Part shown: positions 13,020 through 26,500 of the stretch, piece after piece
Position numbering within the stretch: position 1 is the first letter of the stretch
How the letters are laid out: every line of letters starts with the position of its first letter
Source: Cristatella mucedo
Taxonomy: Eukaryota; Bryozoa; Phylactolaemata; Cristatellidae
Assembly: GCA_009760855.2 (NCBI GenBank)
Contig: WPIO01000002.1
Location: forward strand, 9,890,001-9,954,000
Direction: 5' to 3'
DNA length: 64,000 bases
The notes under the pieces: model-generated
What the model saw: the letters and a program-made list of their open reading frames with translations, nothing else
The model's database searches: none
What the model was told of the DNA's origin: nothing
Position numbers and translations under genes: made by a program

Positions 13020-13330
13020 CTACTTTCGTATGCTCTCAAAGCCTGGGACTCACTCCCGACGGATGTCACGACATCTCTGATTTGACAACATTAATAAAAA
13101 GCTAGAAACACACATGTTTCTCACGGAATTTGCTGTGTCCTCGTGACTTGTCTTTAGTTTGCTTTTGCTGGCTGGCATGTTACCACTAACCATATTTGCA
13201 TATTAACACCGTGCATGTTACCAGTAACCATATGATCATGCTTCTTTTACAAGTATATGTAGATTGCCTAGAAATAGATCAAGTTCTCTGAAGGTGCTTT
13301 ACAAATTTATTATGATTCTCCTAGTTTAAG
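13020..13330 (+). mobile_element. Sense LINE 3' end, decayed
   Basis: SYALKAWDSLPTDVTTS (13026-13076) equals the YAPKAWNSLPTCVRTSP end of the LINE ORF. A 3' UTR with TGTTACCACTAACCATATTT follows, then a tail with AGATCAAGTTCTCTGAAGGT. It abuts the antisense remnant head to head. Confidence 0.65.
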
Positions 13331-14784
13331 GTTATCTGATATGAAAAAAGAAAGCCTATCTATGTTCACATCGGTTAATGTGTGGTGGTTAGTAGATTTC
13401 AGTCAGGTTTCGGTCAAAGCAAACAGGTCAAGAACAGCGGCAAGAATGTCCTGCATTATTAGGGGTTATTTGTATATGGAAAGCTGATTCCTCTGGTACA
13501 CTTAAAAGTGTGTCTGCCGGTTTTATAGTAGGCCTGATGACTCTTAAGCTAGAGTGATTCATAGCAGTTCTTGAATGAGAACCCCTGCTGGACGGCTCGA
13601 GACATTGCTGGAAATACTGAAAATCGTCCCTTAGCCTTGCCCTTGCCACGACTAGTCTTCCACCGATCGATTCCCAATTTGCAAACCCTGGCTATGGTCA
13701 AACAAACTGCTTTAAACAATTTATACAGGTCTTAGCTATATCAGTTTTCTTGTTTGATGTTCGTTTGAACTTCAACAACATGTTATGCATACCCTACTCG
13801 TTAGTGAGCCGCGCCTATTTGAAAAAGCTGAAACCTCTGGTTGCACGTGCTGATCCGGCTAAAGCAGCATGGGCTGATTAACCTTACTGTCAGAATTCTT
13901 TGTTGACTAGAGTAAGCTTACTAGATCTTGCCCTGCTTTTCTGACCTGCTGTGAGACGTCTCGAACAGTGTAGCAGGCATGGCGAGTACTGAGCTGGGTT
14001 TGTGCCTGCATGCTAGGTCGGCTGAATAAGTGTCAAGAGTCGCCGTCTCATTTTCTTCTCTGCTGTAATGTAGGCACTGTACCCTAGATTAGTGAGAGGA
14101 CAGCCAGCTGCTGATAAGCTGTGGGGTCTGGAAAACTTCAGCCTCGTGCTTCCTGGCTGCTCTGCCAACTCACTACTGATTATGGCTTAGCTGTCGAATC
14201 GTGCTCATTCCCTAGCTGCCCCTGTGTTTGGTGACCACCCGTGGATTGGTATATCAGTATTTGTGGCATCAAGGTGCACAGAAATTAGTGGCCCATTCAG
14301 CCGATAAGCCTGCATTGCATACGATGTCTCGGATCAGTAGGACTTGCCTTCATAATCGGCAGCACTTGCCTAGACCAGGGTCATGGTTAGTTGTAGACTG
14401 GCTATTGTCCTTACAGTATTCGTACAGTCTAGTCGGCTGTTAAAAAATAGTCCCCACTCAGCAATGGACCATACTCCATAGTCAAGTGTAAAATCGCTTG
14501 TTTGTTTTTCACTATCAAATCATTCTCGAGCCACCTGTTTCTTGCCATGCTTGCTGAGTCTAGCGTGTCCCAAGCCGTCTTTTTAGGTCCTTTTCGATCT
14601 GTCTCTGAATTAGGTTGGCTATCACTGCTGTTAGCGATTTACAGTTTAAGTGATTAAGAAGGATAAGCTGTGAGTCTCAATTGCAGCATGTGAGCAGGTA
14701 TGGGTGCCAATAATGGATTTGCTGGAAAAAAAGATTTTTGTCCTTCGATTTTTATCTCGAAGGATAAAAGAATAGTAGCAATTA

Positions 14785-15130
14785 AACTTGTAATTAAGCC
14801 TGTTCGTAGTGCCCTAAGGGAACTAAATGCATGCTGGGCAATTGACATACTAACAGGTCTTTTGTATTAAGCTCTAAAGGAGAACTATATCTCTTATCTA
14901 TATCCCTCCTTAGAGCTGCATGGAAAAAATCAATAACCAATTGCTAATGGCATGACTGTACGGTATCGTGCAGGCAAGCATGCACAAGTACTTAAGTATC
15001 AGGCTTAGATCAGCATACAAAGGCACACTTTGGGCCACCGTTTAGTAGGACCCTTGGTGGGTAAACATGCACATAATCATGCACAGGGAAAGCACCTGAA
15101 AAACACAGGAACAAAGACAATAACAATGGC
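14785..15130 (-). mobile_element. Antisense LINE 3' region, decayed
   Basis: Reversed tail-like GTGCCCTAAGGGAACTAAAT at 14810, then GCATGCACAAGTAC, CAGCATACAAAGGC and TAGTAGGACCC, which mirror the 3' UTR blocks of the copies at 55150 and 59150. Confidence 0.45.
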
Positions 15131-16411
15131 TGAATAGGAAGCATATATTGATAGCTGATTAGTGAATATCGGATTAGGGATACTTGCACTCTACTGATTT
15201 AAACTTGATTCTTTGGAGAATACGTGTAATAATAACGACAGTTATGATAATTGAAGCATATTTATAGCACGCTACGGGAATTAAAAAAATCATTTTAGGT
15301 GCTTTGGCTGAATTGGCTGAAAAGGAAGCATGTAACTGATTAGTGATAATTGCTGGACACAGAAACACGTAAAAAGACGCTTCACCTGATACAAAGCACG
15401 ACAGTGAACGTCAGTTGTAAATTCTAGTTTTACATTTAATATTTTCAAGTCAAAGGATGTTGATATTGTTCATGAAGAATTTATCGACTTTGTATCTCTG
15501 GGTCTTATCGTTTGCAAGGTAGTGTTTTCAGCCTCCTGGTTTGGGTCATCGTTGCCAACTCTCTTGCCGAAACAGTCTCACCGACCTGTGGAACCACGTG
15601 CTCCTATATTCCATACTATGACCCCATTGGAAAGGTGTGAGTCTTATGTTAGAGGTCATATCTATTGCTCTATTGCAATTTGGCAGAGGCTTCGACTTAC
15701 CCATTTTTCCTTTCGGGTGTATCTTTACGCAGCCCCCCTTTTTTTAGCGATTGAATCAGCAGCATTTAGTGTTATGGGGTTATGGGTCCTAACCTGTTAG
15801 CTCCTCTGGGGAGAAGCAGCATACCATGTCAATATATCATGACGTCACGATATTCTCAAACATGGCTGTGTAGTAATTAGGAGCATGCATACTTTCTGGA
15901 ATTGCTGCCTCTATCTGGGAGCATCAAAATTAAATATGCCGGTCAGCTGGGAATTGTGAACTGGTGCTGTCACGATGCTTACAGGTACTGCCTGTTTGAT
16001 TACTATGGGGTCAAGTATGCAGGCTGGGATTATGTTAGGTATTGCTCTGGTGCCTGTTCACTAGTCGGTTATCACGTTTCTATCATCACTGTATCAGCTA
16101 TGTTAAGTTGCAACAATTTGCTCGGGGTGTTATGTAAATTAGCCGGTCCACGTATTTTTTTTTATCCAACAGCACTTGTGCAGTTATTTCCCAATCTTGT
16201 ATTAAGGAACATTCAATCTGTGTATATTAATGCAGTCCGCTAATGACATTCCTTCTGCATCAGCCTCGTTCACCTCAGTTTCTGCAGTAATGGTTTGTGT
16301 GCTACTTGCTAGCATTATTAATATTTTGAAAACATCACATTCTTTGTTTGGCCACGAATAACCGGCGGACCTTGGTGCCCTCTCGATGTTCCAGGCTGTC
16401 ACGACTTGTTT

Positions 16412-16475
16412 ATAATAATAATACACGATAAAGCGCCCTCAGAGAACTCTATCTCTTTCTAGGCGCTTTACATTT
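16412..16475 (-). mobile_element. Antisense solo LINE tail
   Basis: ATAATAATAATACACGATAA, then AGCGCCCTCAGAGAACTCTA and TAGGCGCTTTACATTT. Confidence 0.65.
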
Positions 16476-19400
16476 ATGCTTCTATGATGTTGTGACTAAG
16501 AGATATGCATAAGGATCTAGTGCTATTGGTGACAGACAAGTTTGTTTATGAAGGCTTTACGAGTCGGGTAGCATTTTTAAGTTCGTGGCCTTTGTGAGCT
16601 GAGAGTTTGCCTGACCAAAATCTGATCTGTTGGTAGTATTGTACCAAAATTCGATCCGTTGGTACAAACTCTTGTTAGTATCCAGGACTTAAATTTGAGA
16701 CCTTGTTTGCTATTGCTCTGACATCAGTACTGCTTAAATGTTACCTGTTGGAATAGCATTAGCAGGTGAGTTAGCAAACTTGTTTCAAAGTTTTACCTTT
16801 AATTTTTTAACCTGACTTACTAGTTTGCCCCAGACTCATGACAGCATCTTTCATTACTTGATGTGTAGGCAATCATGGCAGTCCTTGTTTTTGCAAATTG
16901 CTGTTTTCGTTGAGTGCTGTAGGTTGTGCATATTAGAATTTGCAATCTACGATGTCGGCTTGCTGCATCGTCATAAATTCTGTAGGCAAAGATGAAATTG
17001 AAAAGAAATCAAATTTGCTACGATCGACCATTGTGATACAGCTTCTAATAAGCATGGCTCGGCGACACTGGTTATATTCGAATCATAACTCCGTAGTCCT
17101 TCGAAATTGTGAACACATAGGATTAGAAGTGCTGATGGAAATCAATCTGACATCCGCAGGCTTCGGATGGGCACTCTCACTCACTCGACCGCTGCCGATT
17201 ATTAATATCCCACGTTTGCTTAGTTTTGCAGTCCAAACTAGATTTAGCTAAGCTAATGGTGGTTGCTTATGGTACTAAGCGCCAGCCTCTAACCAAGCAC
17301 TACTCAGCTCCATGCATGATAGAGGGCCTCGCAAGCCTCGGTCGGATGTGATGCTTGAGTAGGAATTTGTGACGTTATGCAAGCCATTTGTGAGCTCGTT
17401 TGTGCACCTGCGAGTGAAGGTGCATGCTCATACGTGGAGAGTGGTGACAACGATGCGATGCTCACTGGCAATGAGGGCCTGCATACGTGTGGGTTTGTTA
17501 CTACTGCCCTTTCTTCTTCCGTAGTGCTGATCACGTGAGTGTGTTCATTTTTCTCATAGATCACATACATTTTCTTTCTTTTATCATGAAGATGGACAGC
17601 TTTTGGGAGGTGGGCTGACCTTTTACTATTTTTTGGTGATCACTTTGGTGATCGGAAGTGGGCTGAAGCTGCTGGGATAGGGGATGCACGTGGAAAAGGT
17701 ATCTTAGTGACAAGTGGTTGCTCTCTGTCGGTCACTGCTGCTACCACTCTTGCATAAGGACTGCAAAACATGATGTCGGAGTGGTTGGGGCCCGTAGTTT
17801 ATTTGCATTCGCCTTTGCCAGAGGAGTGCCGTGGCACATCATTTTTTTAAAGTTAGTTTAGATGGTCTATGATTTAATGTTGTGAGATTTTTAGCTGTGC
17901 CATTCGTCAACTTCAAGCTCGAAACGGCTTACTGCTTTGGCAGGGTGTTGCCAGTTTGCATTTGAAATATGGATTTGCTGCTAGCCAGTAGCACTGGTTT
18001 GTTTATTCACTTGCTTGAAGCCCACCGAAAATTTAATGGATCAACACAGTAGCATGGAATGAGACATTTTTTGGCCCGACCCACTTGCAACTACCCATCG
18101 AAGAAACCTTCCTGAACCAATCGTTGGCGACTAATTCATGTTTTTTTTCTTGCCACTGAAGTGCCAAAATGACACGTGGCATTCCCCAGCGTTTGATGAT
18201 GAATAGCGATTTTGTGCTGTTGACTGGTAATGCTGGCCGTTGGCCGCTGGTAGCCCACTACCAGGATAGCTTTTGCATTTCCCATGTGCTGAAGTCGAGT
18301 GAGCTGGAAGCTATTCAGTGCCTTGGCCAATTCCACCCATGCAATTAAAAACTGATTAATTGACGAGCTTCTCTTTTATTACACAAGCAGCTGTATTTTT
18401 TTATGAGGAATCCAGCTAGATGTCCCGGGTGCACCGGAAAGATCGATGCCTGCACATGCTAAATGGCTTCTTTTGAGCCAGCTGCTAACCTAGGAAGCAC
18501 TTATTCGTGCAGCCAAGAAGTGAGGGCAGCCTAATGTGCCTACCCACTAGAAGGCATCAGCACCTGCTTCTTGGGCAGGCAAGTGGCAATTAAGCCCAGT
18601 GATATCGTGTTGCCCAGGCCTTTCCAAAGTGTTCAAAGGGATGGCGAGCCTGTGCAATAAGTCTTACCATGTAGTAACTACTTGTTAGCTCAGCCCCTGA
18701 TTTGTCTGCTGAGTTGATTCCAGCCTTCAAAATGCCAGCAGGAACATCCTGAAACACTGAAGTCTCCTCAAGGGTCGAGAGTCGAGTGAGGGTCGAGCCT
18801 TGACACTGGCCAGTGAAGCAAATCTTCGAGGGATGAAGATGCCACTTTCAGGTGGAGTGCCTGTTCTGCTGGGTTGGTGCAATATATGGTTAAGCCTACC
18901 CCGACCCCATCCACCTCTACTGACCTCAACATGCACCTATGCTGACCTGTGGCTCTTGGTGTCATTGTGTTAGACCGAGTGCACACGGGATTGCCACGGT
19001 TATTCCTGACTCAGACCTCGACCTTGTTAGGGATAGCCTATCATGAAAAGCTGGAAAGATATCATAAAAAAAGCTGAAGGGGCATTTCATGTAGCTGGTC
19101 CATGGGCACACAGTAGAATTTTCTGAAGGACCTTTTCTGGGTCAACTGGCTGCAGAGGCTACTTCTGCAAACTTTTACCGGTCGGTCTGCTGTGGTATGC
19201 CCTGTACGATATTGGTCCCTAATTATGTCGCTTTATGCTTGTATACATTTTTGCCATGACATGTATCGTATTTTATAGAAGATCTGGCATTTACCTGCCG
19301 ATGTCTAATTACGTTTCACTGATGTCTAGTTACGTTGCACTATGCAGGTGTAATTTTTTTATGGGGGATATACTGTGTGGTTTAGAGAAGATCGCGGCAT

Positions 19401-20293
19401 TTTCCTGCTGGTCTGCTGTGTGAACTACTGGCTCTTATTGATAAAACGATGTTATACTTAAGAAGAAATTGCTGTACATTTTGGTCGTACTGATCAAGGC
19501 TGTTCAGATTGCAAGTTGGCATGTCATTCACCGATGCCGGCTAGTGCCCAACTCAGCATGCTTTCTCAAGCTCTTTTCTATATCTTCACTTCACATTCAT
19601 AACTCTTCTATGGTCGCTCATTACTTAATTGCTATTTTCTGTGCGTGACATGCAGCGATCTTAGTTTTCCTCACGATGAGTAGTTTTGTGTGCACCTGTG
19701 GTACTGCACTTGGTTTTTATCTCTTGTGCTCGAGCCTGATGGGTGGTGGTTAAGTAGTTTGTTAACAGGAAATATGCCGACATAATCTACTTATAGCACT
19801 TGGCTTCAAACTAGCCAGCCAGTGTGACTGTCAGGCTGAATGACTGGAAGTTGTCTTGTTTGCTGTAGGCCGTACGATTCCCCATTTCTGTTGACTTTCT
19901 TTCAGTGACGAATTCAATACGAGAGCTCTGCCAACCCACTTTTTGCAGCGCTTTATTTGTATTTTTTTAATTTTATTTATTTGAAATGATTGGCAGACTG
20001 AAGCAAAGCATGGTTTTAGTTTTTGTGTTAGTCTCAGTTTAGTTCAGGCACCTGCCCGTGTGGCCTAGCCCTGTTGTAGGCAGAATTGCTGCCAAGTTTG
20101 ATGTTTGTGGTTGCAGGACGTGCTCAATTCTAGGCTTTTCAAATGCAACTGTAGCTGTGCAGGCAGCAGCAGCAGAGTGCGCCCGCCAGTCCGTTAGAGC
20201 TGAGATGCTCACACCGGCGGTTGGTCTGGTCATTTTTAGGCATTTTTTGGGGCTTGAGCTCTTAGCAAGGAGTGTTAACCATAATCGTACGAG

Positions 20294-20587
20294 ATGGACG
20301 CAACAGCTAGTGGCACCCCGCCTTCAACCTCGTCGCCAATGCTGACGATGGCCAATCCAGCCGCTGCAGGCGGAAGCAGCGCTGGCGCGGCATCCGCCGC
20401 ATCCCCGATGCTCGCACTAGCTGCAGGTGGTCTCGGCAAGGACTCGAGGTGGCTGACGCTCGAGGTGTGCCGCGAATTTCAGCGTGGGCGCTGCACTCGC
20501 TCCGAGTTGGAGTGCAAATTCGCGCACCCTCCGGCGCATATCGATTCCACGAGTGGTCGCGTCACATGCTGCTTTGATTCCATTAAG
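20294..20587 (+). CDS. MBNL: MBNL exon 1 (coding part): start codon, N-terminus and finger 1
   Basis: Codes residues 1-98. A Ser/Ala/Gly-rich head of about 50 residues precedes the hallmark [13 protein letters not shown] stretch and a complete C-X7-C-X6-C-X3-H finger. The first cysteine of finger 2 is also here (C93). The exon ends in phase 0 at the donor AAG|GTGAGC. TAA at 20282-20284 is in frame upstream, so this ATG (G at -3 and at +4) is the start. The 5' boundary of the exon is unresolved; possible acceptors end near 20115 and 20238. Confidence 0.93.
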
Positions 20588-23500
20588 GTGAGCTTGAAAA
20601 AGTGACTGGCAGCGTTTTGCTGGCTGCTGAGTGAGGTATTTAGCAGCTTCTGGTCCACTGCATTTTGCCAGCAGTTAAGTAACAACACCGGGCAGGCCAA
20701 TAGAGTGCTCCGTTCGGCCTGGGTCGTTTCCTGAAGCTTTTTTGAGTATATGCTTACCACTTTTGTTGATTTTGCTTAATCTTGGCGAGGTCGCTCGATT
20801 TAACTGGTTGTATTATGATAATTTGAACAAATACATACTTTGTGTTACTCTTGTGACAGTGTGCATGAATCAGTGTCTACCCTATCATGCGTTCAAGATT
20901 TGGTTTGGCGCGGCATTGAGTCTGCACGATCTGCTTCAGGGCATTACAGCCTAATAGAACTGTTTGCAACGGCAGCCATAGGTACACACTTTCTTGCTTG
21001 TGTATTCACAGTCAAGGAGATACCATGGCTCCTATGGAAGGCCATTTTCTCTTATCATAATACGCCTCCTTTAGTTTCTTCTGCCGCTCATTCTGTTGCT
21101 GCGTGCAGCCAATGCAGTCACAGCACAGGCACTGCTGGCATGGAAAAATAGACGTCGTGGGATCAAATATTTCAATTTTTTCCGACAGTTGCTCTGCAAA
21201 ATTTTACCAGAACATAAAATTTGCATGAATTAGCAATATTTTATGTAAACAGTGCACTCTACCACCCAGGTTTGCTTAGCAGGTATAGAAAACATATGAC
21301 ATGACACTGTTTTTGCAGTCTCTTGAGAGCAAATTTTGGCTTCCGCCACTTCGTTCGAAGTATGTTAGTGTGGAGCACTCTGAGCACTGCAACGTACGAT
21401 TTTCTCGATGCACTGATTTAGCCTAATCTGTCGTGCATTTTCTCAGCCATAATCAAGGGTTTGAAGCATGCTTTTTTAAGCGTTCACTATCATAGGCCCG
21501 ATTTGGTTCAAAACGATACAATAAATCAGTGATGAATTAGAAAGAAAAACAATGCTGCATCGTTTTCTCATGAATGAGAAATTAAGAATCCCTTTAGCTA
21601 GATTCAGTTCTAAATACATATGCTATATTGAATCTCATCTTGATGGTTTGGCCCAGTGGTTAATGTGCTTGCCCCAACCAACGTCTGGCCGAGGTCGTGG
21701 GTTCGAGTCTCTTGGCATATTGAAGTGCCTGAATAGCGATTAGGTTCTCTCAGGGTGCTATACAAATGAATTATGTATTTTATCTCACAATTTTAATGGA
21801 AACTAATACTGCAAGATCACCATAGTTTTGACCAGCCAGGCGTTTGCTTAGTCGGTCGTTGCAGTTTCCTTCCAATGCACCTCTTTCGCCAGGAAACGTT
21901 GTTGGCTGGATAGTTGCTACGCTGGATACACATTCAGTTTCTTGAATAGTCTTGAACCAGGTCTGGCCGTCATTTGTACATGCACACAATCGGATGTCTC
22001 AAACCCGGATCTATCCTGCAGAAGTGCCCTTCATTGTTGTCGAAATGCATTTTTGAAAAGCGGATACTTGGCACACCCAAAATTCTTACTTTACCGTCTT
22101 CCGGTGTTGTTTCCGATGACTGTTCTTCGAAAACCGAAACCGATTCCGAACCGTCTTGAAATTGCTAAACAAGATAATTTCCATATTTTTAATTTATAGC
22201 AGTAATAACATAAGCCATTTTATAGCTTCATAAAAGAACTTAGATATTTTCTTTTATTTTAAGGCAACTTATTCATGACCAAGAAGGCTAACCAAGGTGG
22301 CCCGTGCACTATTTGTGACATTTACATTTAATATTAATCCTACCTTTCGGCAACATTTTCTTGGCATCAATTTTTTAAAACTAATGTTAATGATTTATGT
22401 TGATTCCCAAAGTGCATTGATATTTCGGAAGAGCACTTTAGACACCAGTCACGTCTCCTTGACATGCATTTTTGCATTCATGCCGGGCTAGCAGGTGGTA
22501 CAGCTAGCTACCTTCAGCCAGCTATCTTCAGTAGGCTGGACTAGTTATGCGTTTGTCAGCAGCATCGTGATAATTTGCCTATGGTCGGTTTATTGGACAG
22601 CTGCTGGCAGACTTGTGCCAGCCGGCTTAATGTGGAGGCTGCTTCTTTGCTGCATAATAGTTCAGTCTCTTCTTTCTTGTCACGTGCAGCCCATCTTCAA
22701 TAGAGACTGGGGGGTTGCACTTCGGTGTTTGTGTGTTATGTACATACACTGTATACCCATCGCTGGTCTTCAGCATGCAGTTTGTAGATCCGTGCACGGG
22801 CTTTTGCTTTTGTTTGATGAGGCACATGTACGTTTTATTTGTAGGGCAAGTGTTCACGGAAGGAACCACCTTGCAAGTACCTGCATCCTCCACAGCACCT
22901 CAAAGAGCAGCTTCTGCAGAATGGCAGGAACAATCTGATACTGAAGGCTCATGCTCAGCAAATCTTTGGTGGCAGTCCCCAGGTGCTGCCGGCACCTACT
23001 TCTACTGCTCACCCCACAGTTGGCATGATGCCTACGTTGGTATGTTCCACTAAGGCAACAGTTTCGGTCTCCATAAACCGTGACTTGCTGTTGGTCCGAG
23101 TGGTTGCAGTTTTGTTACTCTGTTTGAGTACTGAGCAAACAAGTCCCCCTAGTTTCTTGAGCTAGGACACCTCACCCGGCTTTTTATTCTTTTAGACCAT
23201 GCGATCTGACAAGGTAATTGGAGGGATTGCTTGTTTGTTTGTGAATCGCTTGGCTAGCAGACCTGTGGTTTTTTGCATGGGCCATCGTTAGAATCAGTTG
23301 CTATCTGTTCCCTTATCAAAGAACTTGCCTCTCATAGCTGGGATCTATGGACCCCTTCTGACAGTCTATACTTGTTTATGGAGTTTTTGGAGTTGCTCAC
23401 CAAAATATTTGTGCCTATCCATTTCTTAATGATTACTGGAGACTATAAAATTCACTTTGACGACCATAGCAACAGCTAAATACGCTCATTTCTTGACTGT

Positions 23501-26500
23501 CTAGAGAACTTTGGCATGGTCCAACATGTTTGTCATAGCACTCATTTCGTTTGCCATGCTGTGTATCTTGTGATAACAAAGGATGTCTGCCCCACTGACA
23601 TTGTTTTGTGCCCACCGATCGTATCGGATCTTGGCGTAATCTCGTTCACTGTTCCTGTTCAATTGAATGTACAGGACAGCATCGAGTTAGTCTAGCAATG
23701 CAGCTTGTGTTGATGCCGAGAAATTTTTCGAATCAGATGCAAGTCTTCTTGATCTGCACCTAGACTCTGCCCACAGCCTTTGCTCATTGATGCTGTAAGC
23801 TTAAGAGTGCTATCGACGAGCATGCTCCTCTATATAATGTCTGTATACCGAGTTGTAGAGATTCGCTTCTACGTAGCAACGAGTTGTAGTAGAGATTCCC
23901 TTCTTATGTACCAAGAAACTTCATAAGTGCCCCATGTACAGCACATGCTTACTCGTTGTTTGAAGTCGGAGTCTGACGACGATCTAGCCAGTTTCCAGCT
24001 TCATCAGTGTCAGGCCCGGAAGTTTAAAAAAGCCAGGGATTCTTTTTCCCCCCACTCAAAAGCTGATGTCTTGCCAGTCAGACCCAATTTTTTTTATAAG
24101 TGAGTCATTTGCTGCCAACTCTTTTGAGAGGTCTCATTCCCTAGATATTAATACTTTGATCGCTTGCGGTTATGAATATGGCTGCTAGTTTACACAACAA
24201 ATTTCACAGGTTCAACCATGGGTTTTCTTTGCTGAAAAGGCTGCCACAGCTGAATTCTTACAGCGACCCCTCAAGCCTGCTATAATAAATAAATCCTAGC
24301 TGATTAAACAGCCTCTTTTTGTATAGCGACAGAAGAGCCTTTAAGGCTATCACCACCGCTTGCAGTGGTGATGAAGGATCGCCCACCGCAGGAATCGATC
24401 CTACGACCTCGGGACCGAGGTCGTGAAAGCAACCGCCTTACCTAGTGTGCTATAACGGCTATGGCCTGGCTCTTTCATTCCTAGCTGAACTGATGGTTTC
24501 AGCCCCCACGTGCCCTGAGGTCCTCTACAGAGAATACTGTTCCATTCTGCACCCTGGCTTGGCTCTGGGGGTTAATTAAAATATTTGTCTTTAACGGCCG
24601 GGGTAGAATTTAGCTCCCCTGACCACATGTATTGGTTTTTCTCAAATAACAATGACACGATCGGCATGCAAATTGGCACAAAAAACATGGGCCATATAAG
24701 CTATCGGATGCAAATTGGCACAGGCAAGGGCCATATAAGCTATCTTTTGATGTAACTATAGCACTCATGTTAACCCTTTGATAAGTCACGTTGTTCCTGG
24801 TTTAAAAATGGCTTTTTTGGTAAACATCAACAGATTCAACACAATGCACTGTAGAACTATGCCTATGCCCTTAAAAGATGCGGAGCACTTGGTTCTAACG
24901 GATGCAGTATCTAAAAAGAAAATAACGAATGTATTTGACACCCCCTTTACATTTTCTCTTTGTTGCGTGATATAGAATCTGTTGGCTACTGAATGCTTGC
25001 CAAAAGGCAACAACAAAAACAACAATACATTTGTTATAATGGCCCCAGCGAACTCAATCTTTGTCTAGTCACTTTACACTTGCTGTGAAAGAAGCATGAT
25101 CGAATGGTTAGCGGTAGCATGCACAATGAACAACAAGCATAACATGGTTAGAGGTGACTTGCGCAGGGTCAGCATGCAAATATGGTTAGTGGCAGCATGC
25201 ACAGTGTCAGCACCCATAAGCATACAAATGACGAATCACATAGATTCACTAAATTCTGCACTAAACATATGCGTTTTTAGTTTCTCCCATTGTCAACAAG
25301 CATAACATGGTAGGGTGACCATATTGAACATCTAATGTGGTTAGTGGCAGCATGCACAGTATTAGTAGCAGGCGGTGGTTCTGAAGGGTGGGCTCGTGCG
25401 CGCATAGACTTTTTGTTTGTCTAGGTGCAGTCACACAAACTTGTCTGCAATTCTGTATGTTTCCTTCTTGGTAATGTTCGTCTGGTTCTTGGCTGGTGAG
25501 CTATGCGAAATGGTGGGCATTGTTTCTTAAATTGCCGGATGTGATAGTGTGATAGCATGTGTGCAATCAGTTGTTTTTGCCAGTGCAATCGCAATTTGTT
25601 TTTAGACTTATGATGCTGCTGGCCGACCTGCTTACACCACCACTATGGGTGGCATGCTGCCGATGCAGTCTTACTTTATGGTAAGTTTTGGCACCTGCTT
25701 TTGCAGTAATTTTTATGCAGAATCGCTACTGCTTGCTGAAAGGTGTTTTAAATATCGCTTTACGCACAAGATAGGTGCTTTTGCACTCATCAATTATTGA
25801 ACCAAGGAAGAAGCTGCAGTGCTTTCTGGCGCCAATAATTCTCGGTGTATCGGGAAAGTCGACACACTCGTTTCATTCTCACCTAGTTTATAATTAGTAG
25901 CAATGTACTTACAAAGGGAGTTGTGCTTTGTCATTTTTACCAAAGTCACTGTTCCCAAAGTGAGCATGTAATGCGAAGCTACTAAGTCAAATGAACACCC
26001 AATGCTTTGTATGCCTGCGTATAGTGTGAGTGTGTGTGTACCTATGCATGCTAACGAGTGCTTTTGTGCTCGTGGATACGGTCGCATGCATACGGAAGTT
26101 CTTTTTGGTTTCCACATATTATATAGCACCAGAAAAAGACCATATTATTATTGCTATCATCACCAACAAATTTAAAATACACATAGGTAAAACGTCAGTA
26201 AGTCGTTTTTCAAGTGCACTAGTGCCAGCCGTTCTAATTTTTGCTCTTATCAAGACCCGTCGTGTGTTGTTGTGCAGTGATTCTGTCATGGTTTGCACAG
26301 ACGTTCTCAGATCGTTAGTGGGCTGGAGACCCCCTCAGTACTATTGCTGCCGTGTCGTCGGCTGACACTGAAGATTGGCTGAAGTTTGGCAGTTGTCAGC
26401 AGCTTAGGATTTTCAATTTTTTTTGTCCGAGTTCACGTGAAAGCAAATGTTTTCTTAGCAGTTCAATATATCCCCTTGTTTTCATAGGAAACCCGAGAAG

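Larger units (their letters stand above)
9161..20293. other. Putative large 5' intron of MBNL, mostly decayed repeats
   Basis: No coding exon recognised. It holds the antisense LINE remnant (10456-12900), a sense LINE 3' end (13020-13330), another antisense LINE 3' piece (14785-15130) and an antisense LINE tail (16412-16475). The segments 9161-10455, 13331-14784, 15131-16411 and 16476-20293 show only short, unconserved frames. Confidence 0.5.
23040..25605 (+). other. MBNL intron 2
   Basis: Holds an antisense SINE 1 (24292-24462), a direct duplication (about 24665-24742) and an antisense LINE 3' end (25028-25360). Nothing else was recognised. Confidence 0.7.

Noticed and set aside
22495-22938. 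147-codon frame with hydrophobic stretches
   Set aside because: Intronic and overlapping MBNL exon 2 in another frame. No conserved membrane-protein features.
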